A stretch of DNA of 64,000 bases, taken from positions 1-64,000 of the IMG/VR virus record IMGVR_UViG_3300010885_038790; one strand, 5' to 3'. Every line of letters starts with the position of its first letter. Within the stretch, counting starts at the first letter, position 1. The notes beneath the pieces were generated by a model, which did no database searches, had not been told where the DNA came from, and saw nothing but the letters and a program-made list of their open reading frames with translations. Source of the DNA: a virus. Shown one piece after another: positions 25,377 to 34,208 of this stretch. The position numbers and the translations under genes were made by a program.

Positions 25377-27415
25377 GCAGCTGTCATATGACGGGTGTCT
25401 TGAATTAAAGACCCTCTATTAGCAATGGGACTCGGAATTGGCGAATATGCTGTCTGAGTCCCTCCTCCCATCCCACTTGTCTTATTTGTACTAACAGATG
25501 CTACTTGGGTAGTAGGCTGTGATAGTGTTTTTACACTCTGTGATGCACTAGCAATGGCACTACCGGTAGTAGGTGTAGGGGCTACAGGAGCTGCTGCTAA
25601 TGCGGTACCTGGCGCTGGCGATGGTGTACCGTTTAGTAACGCAGCATATTTTTCTGCAGCAGCGCCTACCTTACCATACAGAATATTAATAATTTCACCT
25701 ATAGTATTAGGCGAACCATCTTTTTTAAAGAAGATGTTCTTGTTAGCAGCTGCAGGACCAGGCATTAACGTTGATCCTAATGTGTTAGGATCAGCAGAAA
25801 GAAGTATTCTTGCGCCTCCAGGCCCTAGGAAGTGGGCTGCGTAAATATTAGTACCATTTATTGGTATGTTATTCTTCTTTAGATACTGACTGTTTTCTTT
25901 AATAAACAAAGCCCCAGCAATAGCACTTGCAAGAGCATCCATTGGGCCCGCGGCAAGTTCAGGATATACTTTACCGTACTTTTCAACCATGCCATCCCAG
26001 GTTTTGTTAATAAACTGGTAAAGGCCTTTTGCCGAGGATGTGCCAGCCTTTGCATCAGGATTAAATCCGCTTTCTTGCTTAGCCATTGCAAGCATTATAG
26101 ATTCCTCAACACCTACCTTTTTAGATGCTGTACGGATTACATCACCAATTTTTTCATCAGGTAGTTTTACCCCAATATTACCTTTGCTTGCCTTGGCTCC
26201 AGTAGAATTTGACATCACGTTTGCCCTACCGTCAGTTCTTACAGCCTTTTCATAGGCTGCGAACGCTGACATATCTGCCTTCTCTACAGTCGGCGCCACT
26301 CTAGGTGCATTGTAATCACCTGCAGCTGGTGCTGCAGTCGGCGCCACTCTAGGTGCATTGTAATCACCTGCAGCACCAGCTGCAGTCGGTGCCACTCTAG
26401 GTGCATTGTAATCACCTGCAGCTGGTGGTGGAGGTGGAGTAGATGGGGCCGCGGCGGGAGGTGTTGTTGGGGTTTGAGTAGCTGCTGTTGCTGGCTTTGA
26501 CACGGGTTCTGCAGCTGTAGAGCCCTCAGGCTTACCTGTATCTCCGGTGACTTCATCACCCTCCTTATCCTTGCCCCTGGCAATCATGTACCCTGCAGCT
26601 CCTACGGCTGCCACCGCACCTACTGCTAGTAATTTCTTACCTCCCTTACCACCCATCAACCTAAAAATCTTTACTGTAGTTGTTATAGCATCTGCAATAC
26701 TGTTTAGGAGCTTTGCTCCAAATACTACAGCTATAACCCCAGCAGCTATCTTTAAAGCAGTACTAAGACCTTTTAATCCGCTTTCTTCGTTCTTACCTAC
26801 CGCATCTTCCAGGCCGGTTGCAAAACCACCTAGAAATGACTTTATTTTATCCTGTATATCTTTAGGTAAAATAGTATATACTATGCCGGCAAGTGCAGCA
26901 ACAACAGCAGGGTTAGTAAATAGGGATTTTAGCAGACCAAAAACCCCTTCTTGCTTTTCGCTTTCTTGAACTCCTGGAGTTCCTCTTCCTGTAGCAGCGG
27001 GCGATGGTTTTACTGCTGATGCGGCTTCCATCTGGTACGCCTCAGCTAGCGCTGGCTCTGTCATTGACCCTAATGATCTGTTGACACTTGCAAGCGACTT
27101 GGCTAGTGACACCATTGAATTAACTATCGAAAGGGTAGGCTTATCCACTACCTCCGATCCACCGGATGCACGAAACTCATCAGTAAACACAAAATCATCT
27201 AAAACATCAACTCTTTCCTTAAGAGTTGCAACTCGTACTGAGTTACGAACTATAATACCTGTAATTAGATCTAACTTTTTTAGTACTGCGTTTACTGTAG
27301 AATCAATAGATTCAGTTTTATTAATCTCCTGGGTTTGAATAACTTTTATATCAGACAGGCTGCTAGTTATTTCGCGCAGTTGCTTCTTTGAAGATCTAGT
27401 TGTTCTTTTTGCCAT
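25373..27415 (-). CDS. Virion-associated lytic transglycosylase / tail-core protein
   Basis: A 680-residue protein. Order: coiled-coil N-terminus (to about 140); hydrophobic segments (about 175-280, including VVAALAGIVYTIL and LLAVGAVAAVGAAGYMIA); a Pro/Ala/Thr region with three copies of a GDYNAPRVAPTA repeat (about 330-376); an SLT lytic transglycosylase domain (about 425-590) with AMAKQESGFNPDAKAG, the catalytic Glu near residue 447, and SAKGLYQFINKTW; then a Pro/Thr-rich tail. It probably resides in the tail lumen or hub and cuts peptidoglycan during DNA entry. Since gp5 here lacks a lysozyme domain, it may be the virion's wall-degrading enzyme. Confidence 0.75.
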   Translation of the reverse strand: MAKRTTRSSKKQLREITSSLSDIKVIQTQEINKTESIDSTVNAVLKKLDLITGIIVRNSVRVATLKERVDVLDDFVFTDEFRASGGSEVVDKPTLSIVNSMVSLAKSLASVNRSLGSMTEPALAEAYQMEAASAVKPSPAATGRGTPGVQESEKQEGVFGLLKSLFTNPAVVAALAGIVYTILPKDIQDKIKSFLGGFATGLEDAVGKNEESGLKGLSTALKIAAGVIAVVFGAKLLNSIADAITTTVKIFRLMGGKGGKKLLAVGAVAAVGAAGYMIARGKDKEGDEVTGDTGKPEGSTAAEPVSKPATAATQTPTTPPAAAPSTPPPPPAAGDYNAPRVAPTAAGAAGDYNAPRVAPTAAPAAGDYNAPRVAPTVEKADMSAFAAYEKAVRTDGRANVMSNSTGAKASKGNIGVKLPDEKIGDVIRTASKKVGVEESIMLAMAKQESGFNPDAKAGTSSAKGLYQFINKTWDGMVEKYGKVYPELAAGPMDALASAIAGALFIKENSQYLKKNNIPINGTNIYAAHFLGPGGARILLSADPNTLGSTLMPGPAAANKNIFFKKDGSPNTIGEIINILYGKVGAAAEKYAALLNGTPSPAPGTALAAAPVAPTPTTGSAIASASQSVKTLSQPTTQVASVSTNKTSGMGGGTQTAYSPIPSPIANRGSLIQDTRHMTAA

Positions 27416-27416
27416 T

Positions 27417-28934
27417 CTATGCGCCTACGGTTACTGAGTAAGTTGAACCTGACGGTGATGTGGTTGTCTTTTTAACCGTATTGACTACTCTATTGTTATT
27501 AATATTTAACACCACCAGCCCTTGATTTATTTGAGAATCACGCTCCATCCTATCTACATTTGCCGATTGCTGTATTACTTGTTGAGATTTGTCGTTAGGT
27601 AACTCATTTGATAGTAACGATGTCTTACTAGGGACACCTTTAGCAGGCTGACTAGATGGTCGTTCGGTATCAACTATTAAACTTCCAGGTGCCTCGGTAG
27701 CTGCCGCTGATGGTCTTTTAGTATCTACTATTAAACTTCCTGGTGCCTCTGTCGCCGGTGCACCACTATTTACTCTTCTTGGATTAGTAGATGCCAAACT
27801 AGATCTTGCAGGTCCGCGGCCTTGCACAGTCGCACCGGTTATTGGTGTGATAGGTGCTGGTGCTACTGCGCCGGTACTAGCCGGTAACGGCTTAACTTCA
27901 GCTTTAAGTTCTTCTTCTTCAGCATCGCTAAAGAATACGTCGTAAATATCAGAACCTATGCTGTAGAGATCATACAGCACGAGTCCTACGCCAATGGCCG
28001 CACCCAGGAAAGGAATTGCCTTAAGTATGTTGATTGCCATACCTTTTAGTTTAGGTATTACTTTTTCAGAAAGGGCAAGTAATTTCGCTTTATTTCTACT
28101 AATCCAATTTTTACCCTTACCTGCTTGACTAGCTTTTTTTATTTCATCCTTAGTTTTTTTAATCTCATCTTTGGCAACTTCTGCACCCTTTTTAACCCCA
28201 TCCTTTTCTTTTTGTATCTTATCTTTTTCTTTATTGAGATCGGTATCTTTTTTCTTTACTTCTTTTTCTCTTGTTGCAACCTCGTCACTTTTATCCCTTG
28301 TAGCTTCACCTGCCAGGCCAAGAGCGGTTGCAAGTTGCTTGAGCTTTTCAAACACCTCTATTACTGGTGATAGGGCCGACATCGTCCATGATACCGCAAG
28401 AACACCCAGCAATGCTGCTAATACTGGTTTTATTAAAGCAATTTGTGTTTCACCTAATCCTATGCCTTTTAAGAAGTTGTCAAAAAATCCTTTAACTATT
28501 TCTAGTATTTGAGGGTTGTTAAGTATTAGAGGAATAGCCATTGCCAGTGCAATTGCATCTATACCTATTTTTGATATTGATTTTGTTACCTCTTTGGATG
28601 ACCCTGCAATAGATGGTTTTTCTTCAAGTTGAGCTTCTTCTAATGCATAAGCGCTACCTCCACTCTCAATCAACGAGCTTATCTTCGTTAATTTATCTGC
28701 AGCAGGCATGCCGTCTGTGATGGCAACTGAGCGCACTTGTTTAATAATACTCTGTAGTACGTTAAGCCTCTTTACTATACCTTTGATGTTAGAGGCAAAG
28801 AGGGCAGCTTCTTTAGCTGCAAGCTGTGATGACTGAGTTAATGAATCAGCCTGCTCTTTGCTAAAAGACATCACCAGCCCGGATTGACTGGCAGCGTTCT
28901 TTGCACCTTCAATGGCTGATTCTTTTTCGTTCAT
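27417..28934 (-). CDS. Tail tape-measure-like / hub-associated protein
   Basis: A 505-residue protein with helical N-terminus, hydrophobic stretches (IDAIALAMAIPLIL, LIKPVLAALLGVLAV, AIPFLGAAIGVGLVLYDLY), a long Lys/Glu coiled coil (about residues 215-270), and a Pro/Ser/Ala C-terminus with two copies of APGSLIVDT. It directly follows the gp26/gp51 tail-chaperone pair, where tape-measure genes usually lie, and pairs with the SLT protein downstream. It is short for a tape measure, so the length-determining role may be shared. The start overlaps the frameshift product's stop by two bases (ATGA). Confidence 0.5.
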   Translation of the reverse strand: MNEKESAIEGAKNAASQSGLVMSFSKEQADSLTQSSQLAAKEAALFASNIKGIVKRLNVLQSIIKQVRSVAITDGMPAADKLTKISSLIESGGSAYALEEAQLEEKPSIAGSSKEVTKSISKIGIDAIALAMAIPLILNNPQILEIVKGFFDNFLKGIGLGETQIALIKPVLAALLGVLAVSWTMSALSPVIEVFEKLKQLATALGLAGEATRDKSDEVATREKEVKKKDTDLNKEKDKIQKEKDGVKKGAEVAKDEIKKTKDEIKKASQAGKGKNWISRNKAKLLALSEKVIPKLKGMAINILKAIPFLGAAIGVGLVLYDLYSIGSDIYDVFFSDAEEEELKAEVKPLPASTGAVAPAPITPITGATVQGRGPARSSLASTNPRRVNSGAPATEAPGSLIVDTKRPSAAATEAPGSLIVDTERPSSQPAKGVPSKTSLLSNELPNDKSQQVIQQSANVDRMERDSQINQGLVVLNINNNRVVNTVKKTTTSPSGSTYSVTVGA

Positions 28935-29811
28935 TTTTTAGCTTTTAATCTCTCTTGTTCTTTTTCTAAGTAATCCCTTAACATATCAACGTAAATGTCC
29001 CTCTCATAAGGTACCATATTTTCAATTTCAGTAATTGACCATTTGTGGTGCTGAGCTAAACTGAAGTTTAGCATGTAATAATTCGCTAGCGTGTTATGAC
29101 TCAGCCCAACGTAAAAAAATCGTTTAATGAGGTAAGAGGAATTACTTTCTCATTACCCAGACTATTCTTGTACTTTACTTCGTAATATAGTTTAGGCATT
29201 GTAGCGAAGAAGTCCTGTATCTTCTTGAATGCTTTTGTATCCAGTGATTGCACAAACTCATCTACCTCCTGAGGTGTACTATCGGCTAATTTAAACACTG
29301 TATCCTTATCGTATACACTATCGATACTCGCCTTCAGCACCTCAAAGAAGGCATCCATCTCACCTTCAACGAACTTAAGAGAATTCGTTAAATCAGCACG
29401 AGGATACTTCATTACTAATCCGTAACCATTACCAATATCAAACTTGTTTGAGTGGGCCGGGTCTTCTTTTATTTCAACCTGATCAAGATCAATATCGACT
29501 TTATACTTAAGATCATCTTCAAGATCTCGGTACGTAAGGTTAATAATGTTGTTTACTGACTTAGCTCTAATTTTGATAAAGAGGTACTCTAAATCAAACG
29601 TGGTAAGATCTTCAACGCTTACCTTCTCAGTAATAATACAGTTATTAATTACTTGCTTAACAGCATTAATAATGTCAGCCGCCTCACCACTCGACTGAGA
29701 TGTAAGTAAGATCTTTTCTTCCTTGACTAGGAACGGACGATACTTTATAATCTCTCTTGTAGAGGGTAAGGTTAGCTCAAATATAGAATATCCAATTTTC
29801 GGTAAAGCCAT
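28931..29811 (-). CDS. gp26-gp51 fusion made by predicted -1 frameshift (tail chaperone)
   Basis: A second reading frame follows gp26 with no start codon of its own before the overlap: VGLSHNTLANYYMLNFSLAQHHKWSITEIENMVPYERDIYVDMLRDYLEKEQERLKAKK to the stop at 28931, shown here for its HHKWSITEIE core. The gp26 frame has the slippery heptamer T-TTT-TTT (complement of 29113-29119) five codons before its stop. A -1 slip joins both frames. This is the standard layout of tail assembly chaperones upstream of the tape-measure gene. An internal ATG start giving a 47-residue product is the alternative. Confidence 0.65.
29101..29811 (-). CDS. Baseplate hub / tail chaperone protein gp26
   Basis: A 236-residue protein of the T4 baseplate (gp26) family: FELTLPSTREIIKYRPFLVKEEKILL, AVKQVINNCI, LTTFDLEYLFIKIRAKSV, and GYGLVMKYPRADL. 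In T4, gp26 is needed for hub assembly. The repeated family signature YRPFLVKEEK is very clear. The 3' end carries a slippery T-run that may fuse it to gp51. Confidence 0.85.
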   Translation of the reverse strand: MALPKIGYSIFELTLPSTREIIKYRPFLVKEEKILLTSQSSGEAADIINAVKQVINNCIITEKVSVEDLTTFDLEYLFIKIRAKSVNNIINLTYRDLEDDLKYKVDIDLDQVEIKEDPAHSNKFDIGNGYGLVMKYPRADLTNSLKFVEGEMDAFFEVLKASIDSVYDKDTVFKLADSTPQEVDEFVQSLDTKAFKKIQDFFATMPKLYYEVKYKNSLGNEKVIPLTSLNDFFTLG

Positions 29812-29820
29812 AATAACTCC

Positions 29821-30699
29821 TTAAAATAAACCACGTAAACCACCAATAGCGAGCTTGCTATTGTTAACAACGTTGATGACGTCACCAATGCTGTTTGGTT
29901 TTCTAATATTGCTCAATACTTGCAGTGCCGATGTTGCACTCATTAACTTCTGAAGCACGCTGGCGGATCCAGGTACTACTTTATCTCCAAGATCAATCAC
30001 CTCCCTCTTCCAATACTGATATGTAAACCCAACTGGTATTTTTACAAATGAATCAGTTTCGGCCCAGCTTAGAGGTATATCACCTAAAAATATAGGATAG
30101 GCATTGACCAATGTAACAATAGTAACAGTATTACCTGTCTCGTCTAATGCAGTAATCGTTATATTGGTCTGATATTCTTCTTTATAGTTAACTTCAAATG
30201 CGTTAGACTCAGTCGGGGATTTTGCAAAAACTACAATTTTATTCAACCATGCATAAAAGAATCTATGCACGTTATAATTACCATCACCGAAGAATGAAAT
30301 GTTAACATCAACGAATGTAGCACCATACGGCTTCTTTTCATTTGGTCCAAACCCGTACCTTTTTATCTGTGTTGTATCAAGTAACACACCTGGTATCGAT
30401 GTTGACTCGGCTAGGAATGGTATGTTTTTTACTGTAGAGTGATTTGATCCCTCAGCACCCATCATAGCACGAGGCGCTGGAATATCCACATAAAAGTGAC
30501 TCGAGCGCGCTGGCCCATTCATTCCATTGATAGTAGACAGAACCTGGTTCAGGCTTTTTTTATTTGTACCAGACGCCTTTGTACCATTAAGAAAGGTGTC
30601 AAGATTTTTCTTTATTGAATCCGGTAAGAAGTCCTTCAATGCATTAACTGCACCTACTGCATTCTGACCTTTTGCAATAAATTCACCTATATTAGCCAT
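29821..30699 (-). CDS. Baseplate tail-tube initiator (gp54)
   Basis: A 292-residue protein with the tail-tube fold of gp54/gp19-like proteins: SSHFYVDIPAPRAM, NIPFLAESTSIPGVLLDTTQIKRYGFGPNEKKPYG, DVNISFFGDGNYNVHRFFYAWLNKIV, and YPIFLGDIPLSWAETDSFVKIPVGFTYQYW. Starts the tube polymer on the baseplate. One base overlap with the next gene in the same strand suggests coupling. gp48, its partner cap, is encoded nearby in the opposite direction. Confidence 0.8.
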   Translation of the reverse strand: MANIGEFIAKGQNAVGAVNALKDFLPDSIKKNLDTFLNGTKASGTNKKSLNQVLSTINGMNGPARSSHFYVDIPAPRAMMGAEGSNHSTVKNIPFLAESTSIPGVLLDTTQIKRYGFGPNEKKPYGATFVDVNISFFGDGNYNVHRFFYAWLNKIVVFAKSPTESNAFEVNYKEEYQTNITITALDETGNTVTIVTLVNAYPIFLGDIPLSWAETDSFVKIPVGFTYQYWKREVIDLGDKVVPGSASVLQKLMSATSALQVLSNIRKPNSIGDVINVVNNSKLAIGGLRGLF

Positions 30700-31301
30700 T
30701 ACTTGCCTTTTGTTATTATTCTTCTTGAGTCTTTATAAACCACTGCTGTTGTAGCACCCTTAAATTTCTGTAGAGGCAAGAACAAAGCAAAATCCCATTC
30801 TTTAGGATCTATGTAGATTAATCTTGAGTCTAATTGACTATTTAGATAGCGCTTAATACATGGTTGAAAGTACTTGAACTTAGCTGCACCACTCAGTATA
30901 CTGTAGTTTAATTTAAGTCTAGTAGTCTCATCCATCTTATCATTGTTTAGGGTATCATACAATGCATCCATTAGCCTTGCTCTATAAATTGGAGGTAGGT
31001 AATGCATATTGATACCAAGGAAACCATCCTCAACTTTCTTAAAGGGAAATATTAGAGGGTACCTGTCGTAGTAAGGTAAAGTATCTTTATGCTTAGCATC
31101 ATAGGCAAATAAAAACATCTGACCTACAACAGCCTTAGATTTTCTAGCTGCAGTATTACTATTTTGTAGGACTTTTTTAGTATCAACATTACGCATAGAG
31201 GAAGCTTTATCCCGTAGCCAATCCCTTGCCTCTACGCTACTTAGATCGGATTGCCCAGAATCCATTGCTTTTTGAAGCATGTTACCAAATAAAGTGCTCA
31301 T
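30699..31301 (-). CDS. gp2-like DNA-end protector or conserved virion protein
   Basis: A 200-residue protein with MFLFAYDAKHKDTLPYYDRYPLIFPFKK, GFLGINMHYLPPIYRARLMDALYD, and WDFALFLPLQKFKGA. This family is conserved in T4-like phages. Its position directly after gp4 matches T4 gene 2 (DNA-end protector, 2-4-53-5 order), so gp2 is my best guess, but identity is by synteny and remembered family pattern only. Its start overlaps the end of the gp4 gene by 4 bases. Confidence 0.5.
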   Translation of the reverse strand: MSTLFGNMLQKAMDSGQSDLSSVEARDWLRDKASSMRNVDTKKVLQNSNTAARKSKAVVGQMFLFAYDAKHKDTLPYYDRYPLIFPFKKVEDGFLGINMHYLPPIYRARLMDALYDTLNNDKMDETTRLKLNYSILSGAAKFKYFQPCIKRYLNSQLDSRLIYIDPKEWDFALFLPLQKFKGATTAVVYKDSRRIITKGK

Positions 31302-31738
31302 TTAATCCCTAATTCTTTCTCTGTCATAACCATAAAACGCCATTTTCTATCTTTACAGTACTCTGTTGCGGCCTTCCATTTCGCCTCGTTTATACCGTAT
31401 GTTAGTACTTCCCTCAAATATTTTCTATTATTTTTATTAGTCTTTATAGTTGGAGGAACAGACTGGCTCAGAGGTTTAACTTCTATAACTACCGTCTCTG
31501 TTACATTATCGGGTAATAATTTCTTAACCTTAAAGTCAGGATAATAGCGATGAATTTTATTATCTACTGGAGAACGATATGGAATGCAAAACTCCTCACT
31601 AGACCACTCCAGCACCTCTGGGTGACTATCTAAATACGACATGAGTTTAAGCTCCCAAGAGCTTCTGTAGATTATCTTAGTTGGATCTCCAACGTACTTG
31701 GAAATATTCTTTGGTTTAAAATAACCTTTATAACTCAT
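31298..31738 (-). CDS. Head completion protein gp4 (gp50), endonuclease-like
   Basis: A 146-residue protein matching T4 gp4: SYKGYFKPKNISKYVGDPTKIIYRSSWELKLMSYLDSHPEVLEWSSEEFCIPY, HRYYPDFKV (conserved PD), VVIEVKPLSQ (E-x-K), and AKWKAATEYCKDRKWRF. The PD-(E)xK signature gives a nuclease-like fold; gp4 acts in head completion after packaging. The start at 31738 is chosen because the family begins MSYKG; upstream codons would enter the divergent late promoter. Confidence 0.88.
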   Translation of the reverse strand: MSYKGYFKPKNISKYVGDPTKIIYRSSWELKLMSYLDSHPEVLEWSSEEFCIPYRSPVDNKIHRYYPDFKVKKLLPDNVTETVVIEVKPLSQSVPPTIKTNKNNRKYLREVLTYGINEAKWKAATEYCKDRKWRFMVMTEKELGIK

Positions 31739-31759
31739 ATTAGTAGTGTATGACACCCC

Positions 31760-31767
31760 TATAAATA
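31760..31767 (+). promoter_or_regulatory. T4-type late promoter box
   Basis: TATAAATA in the 57-base divergent gap, 28 bases before the gp48 start. Likely drives the rightward baseplate operon. Confidence 0.75.
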
Positions 31768-31795
31768 TACGATAACAACAATAACAGGATAACCC

Positions 31796-32932
31796 ATGGC
31801 AACTGGCTTTGATCCACAATCATTAGTGCAGAACTCAACACTTGCTCAGCAAGCTAAATCAATATTTAGCGGCGCAGGACAGACCTTTGATAAATTAACA
31901 AACGCGGTAGGTGGTGCAGTCAGTGGGCTTGCATCGAGTCTAGGTCAGGCAGGTCTGCCTTCTGCAAGCGCCCTGCTAACAAGTATTTCCCAACTTAGCG
32001 CTTCTACACCCATATCAAAATTTACGGACTCATTAAGCAATACAACACGCATTGATGACCTAACACCACAAGAATCAAAGCCAGATCCTAGCCAGCAAGG
32101 CTCACTTCAATTCCCATCTGATATTACTGATAAGTTTATTAGGTTTACATTTGCATCCTATTACCAACCTGGTCCGTTATTTAAACGAGAGATAATTCCA
32201 TCAAGATCTATTATTCTACCTATACCTGCAGATCTAATAGAAAAACACGGTGTGCAATATTCCGAAAAGCAACTTGGCGTATTAGGTGTATTGCAAGAAT
32301 CTGGTATGCTTGGTAGCGCGGCAGCAGGCCTTCAAAATCTTACAACAGAATCTGCTGGAAAGGCGGGTGAGGCTTTAGGTAGACTAGCTGGAGATGCTGG
32401 TAATGCTGCAGCAATTGCAAGAAACGTAATCGGGGCTATTTCTGATTCTGCTGGAAACGCATTTGATAGGGCGACCGGAACGATTCTTAATCCGTACAAC
32501 GCGCTTCAATTCACTGGTATCGAGTTAAGAAATCATTCATTTAAATATAAATTCTCACCTAACAACGCTACCGAATCACAAACACTCAAAAATATAATTA
32601 AGGAGTTTAAGCTAAGAATGCTACCTGAAAAGGTAGGGTTGCTTTTTAATTTTCCTGATGTATGTACTATTGAATTTTCTGATAGGGAAAATGCTCTATA
32701 TTATTTTAAGAATTGCTATCTTAAAAGTATAAGTGTTAATTATGCACCTTCAGGTAATCCGGCATTCTTTATTGGAGGAAAAAATCCAGTTGAAGTTGAA
32801 ATATCATTAGAGTTTGGTGAAATTGAACCGGTTACACGTAATGATATTATAAAGGGTGACTTTACGGGTAGTCTTGGCTCGGCCATATCTTCCGATAGAC
32901 AAACTTCTCAACAGGCCGATTCAGCTGTCTAA
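31796..32932 (+). CDS. Baseplate tail-tube cap (gp48)
   Basis: A 378-residue protein. The N-terminus is low-complexity and helical (FSGAGQTFDKLTNAVGGAVSGL). The C-terminal tube-like domain has NPYNALQFTGIELRNHSFKYKFSPNNATESQTLKNIIKEFKLRMLPE, IEFSDRENALYYFKNCYLKSISVNYAP, and VEVEISLEFGEIEPV, as in gp48 of T4-like cyanophages. It caps the baseplate and with gp54 nucleates the tube. First gene after the late promoter. Confidence 0.82.
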   Translation: MATGFDPQSLVQNSTLAQQAKSIFSGAGQTFDKLTNAVGGAVSGLASSLGQAGLPSASALLTSISQLSASTPISKFTDSLSNTTRIDDLTPQESKPDPSQQGSLQFPSDITDKFIRFTFASYYQPGPLFKREIIPSRSIILPIPADLIEKHGVQYSEKQLGVLGVLQESGMLGSAAAGLQNLTTESAGKAGEALGRLAGDAGNAAAIARNVIGAISDSAGNAFDRATGTILNPYNALQFTGIELRNHSFKYKFSPNNATESQTLKNIIKEFKLRMLPEKVGLLFNFPDVCTIEFSDRENALYYFKNCYLKSISVNYAPSGNPAFFIGGKNPVEVEISLEFGEIEPVTRNDIIKGDFTGSLGSAISSDRQTSQQADSAV

Positions 32933-32957
32933 GCTAAACGAATAATAGGAATGGTCA

Positions 32958-34208
32958 ATGTATAATTTATTTAGTCAATTTGGAGTAGTACTTTACAATG
33001 GTGTACCTGTCAGGAACATTCTTACAAGGGTAGCTTTTTCTGATATTATTAAGAAAACAGGCGGTGTTTACCATCCGTATATTGTAGAGGATGGTGAAAG
33101 ACCAGATGCTATTGCCTATAATTATTACGGGGATTCAAGATACAGCTGGATAGTGTATATGAGTAATAATATTATGGATCCTTACTATGAATGGCCGATG
33201 TCTCAAAACGAGTTTGATAGATTTATAACGAAAAAATATGGATCAAGAGAATTAGCTATGAAGAAAATTCTTTACTGGAAAGACAATTGGCAAACGGATG
33301 ATAGAATTATTAACGTCGCAACTTATAATTCATATCCGGTGTTTATAAAAAAATATTGGTCACCCATATTAGGATATAATAATAGTATCGTTAGCTACTC
33401 TCGCACCCCAACGACTGATACAATTGAAACTAATAAAATGCTCGAGGTTACAATATCACCAACTATTTCAATTAATGGTGCAAATTATACAGTAACAGAT
33501 AACTTAGTATCGGATAATTTTGCTGTAGGGGATTTAGTTGGACAGTATGATAGCAGTGGTATTTTAACTGCTACTGGAGAAATAACCGTAATATATGATG
33601 ATTATAAATTTAATATCAAGCACATACAGGGTAATTTTGTTTACTACTTTAACACTGTGTTTGGCCAAAACCTTACAAATCAACTACTTACATGGGTGAG
33701 TACTACACCAATAACAGTAGGCGCAACAACTACATATCAAGTTGTATTTAATAATCAATTACCAAACAACAACATTAAAGTTGGAGATAAAGTCACAGTA
33801 ACAGGAATTAATCCAACTACATTTAATACATCAGCTATAGTCACTGCTATAAGCAGTGCAGGAACTATTACCTTAACGTATACTAGTAATCCAGGTACAT
33901 TTATATCGATTCCAACATTGGCATATGCAGTAAAAACAATCTCGTATAGTAGCACAATATACAAATTATCAGATAAATCTAAATTAATATACCCTACCAC
34001 TATAAGATCTGTTGGTAATATATTTTTTGATTTTCCTGAAAATACTTACGGTAATACTGATGATGTAAACAATCAAGTACTAACATATTATTCTCCTGTA
34101 TTTGCATATGACTATGAATCCGATCTCAACACCCAAAAGAGGTCTATAAGGTTAATTGATAGAGCATACGTTGATCAAATTGAGCGCGAGTTAAGTGAAA
34201 TCATATGA
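32958..34208 (+). CDS. Baseplate wedge subunit (gp53), extended
   Basis: A 416-residue protein. The N-terminal 110 residues match gp53: TGGVYHPYIVEDGERPDAIAYNYYGDSRYSWIVYMSNNIMDPYYEWPMSQNEFDRFI resembles T4 NAIYGNPQLYWVLLMCNDNYDPYYGW. T4 gp53 has 196 residues; here a beta-rich insertion (about 150-340) follows before the C-terminal part (DYESDLNTQKRSIRLIDRAYVDQIERELSEII). It joins wedges around the hub. The stop overlaps the next start by 4 bases. Confidence 0.85.
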   Translation: MYNLFSQFGVVLYNGVPVRNILTRVAFSDIIKKTGGVYHPYIVEDGERPDAIAYNYYGDSRYSWIVYMSNNIMDPYYEWPMSQNEFDRFITKKYGSRELAMKKILYWKDNWQTDDRIINVATYNSYPVFIKKYWSPILGYNNSIVSYSRTPTTDTIETNKMLEVTISPTISINGANYTVTDNLVSDNFAVGDLVGQYDSSGILTATGEITVIYDDYKFNIKHIQGNFVYYFNTVFGQNLTNQLLTWVSTTPITVGATTTYQVVFNNQLPNNNIKVGDKVTVTGINPTTFNTSAIVTAISSAGTITLTYTSNPGTFISIPTLAYAVKTISYSSTIYKLSDKSKLIYPTTIRSVGNIFFDFPENTYGNTDDVNNQVLTYYSPVFAYDYESDLNTQKRSIRLIDRAYVDQIERELSEII

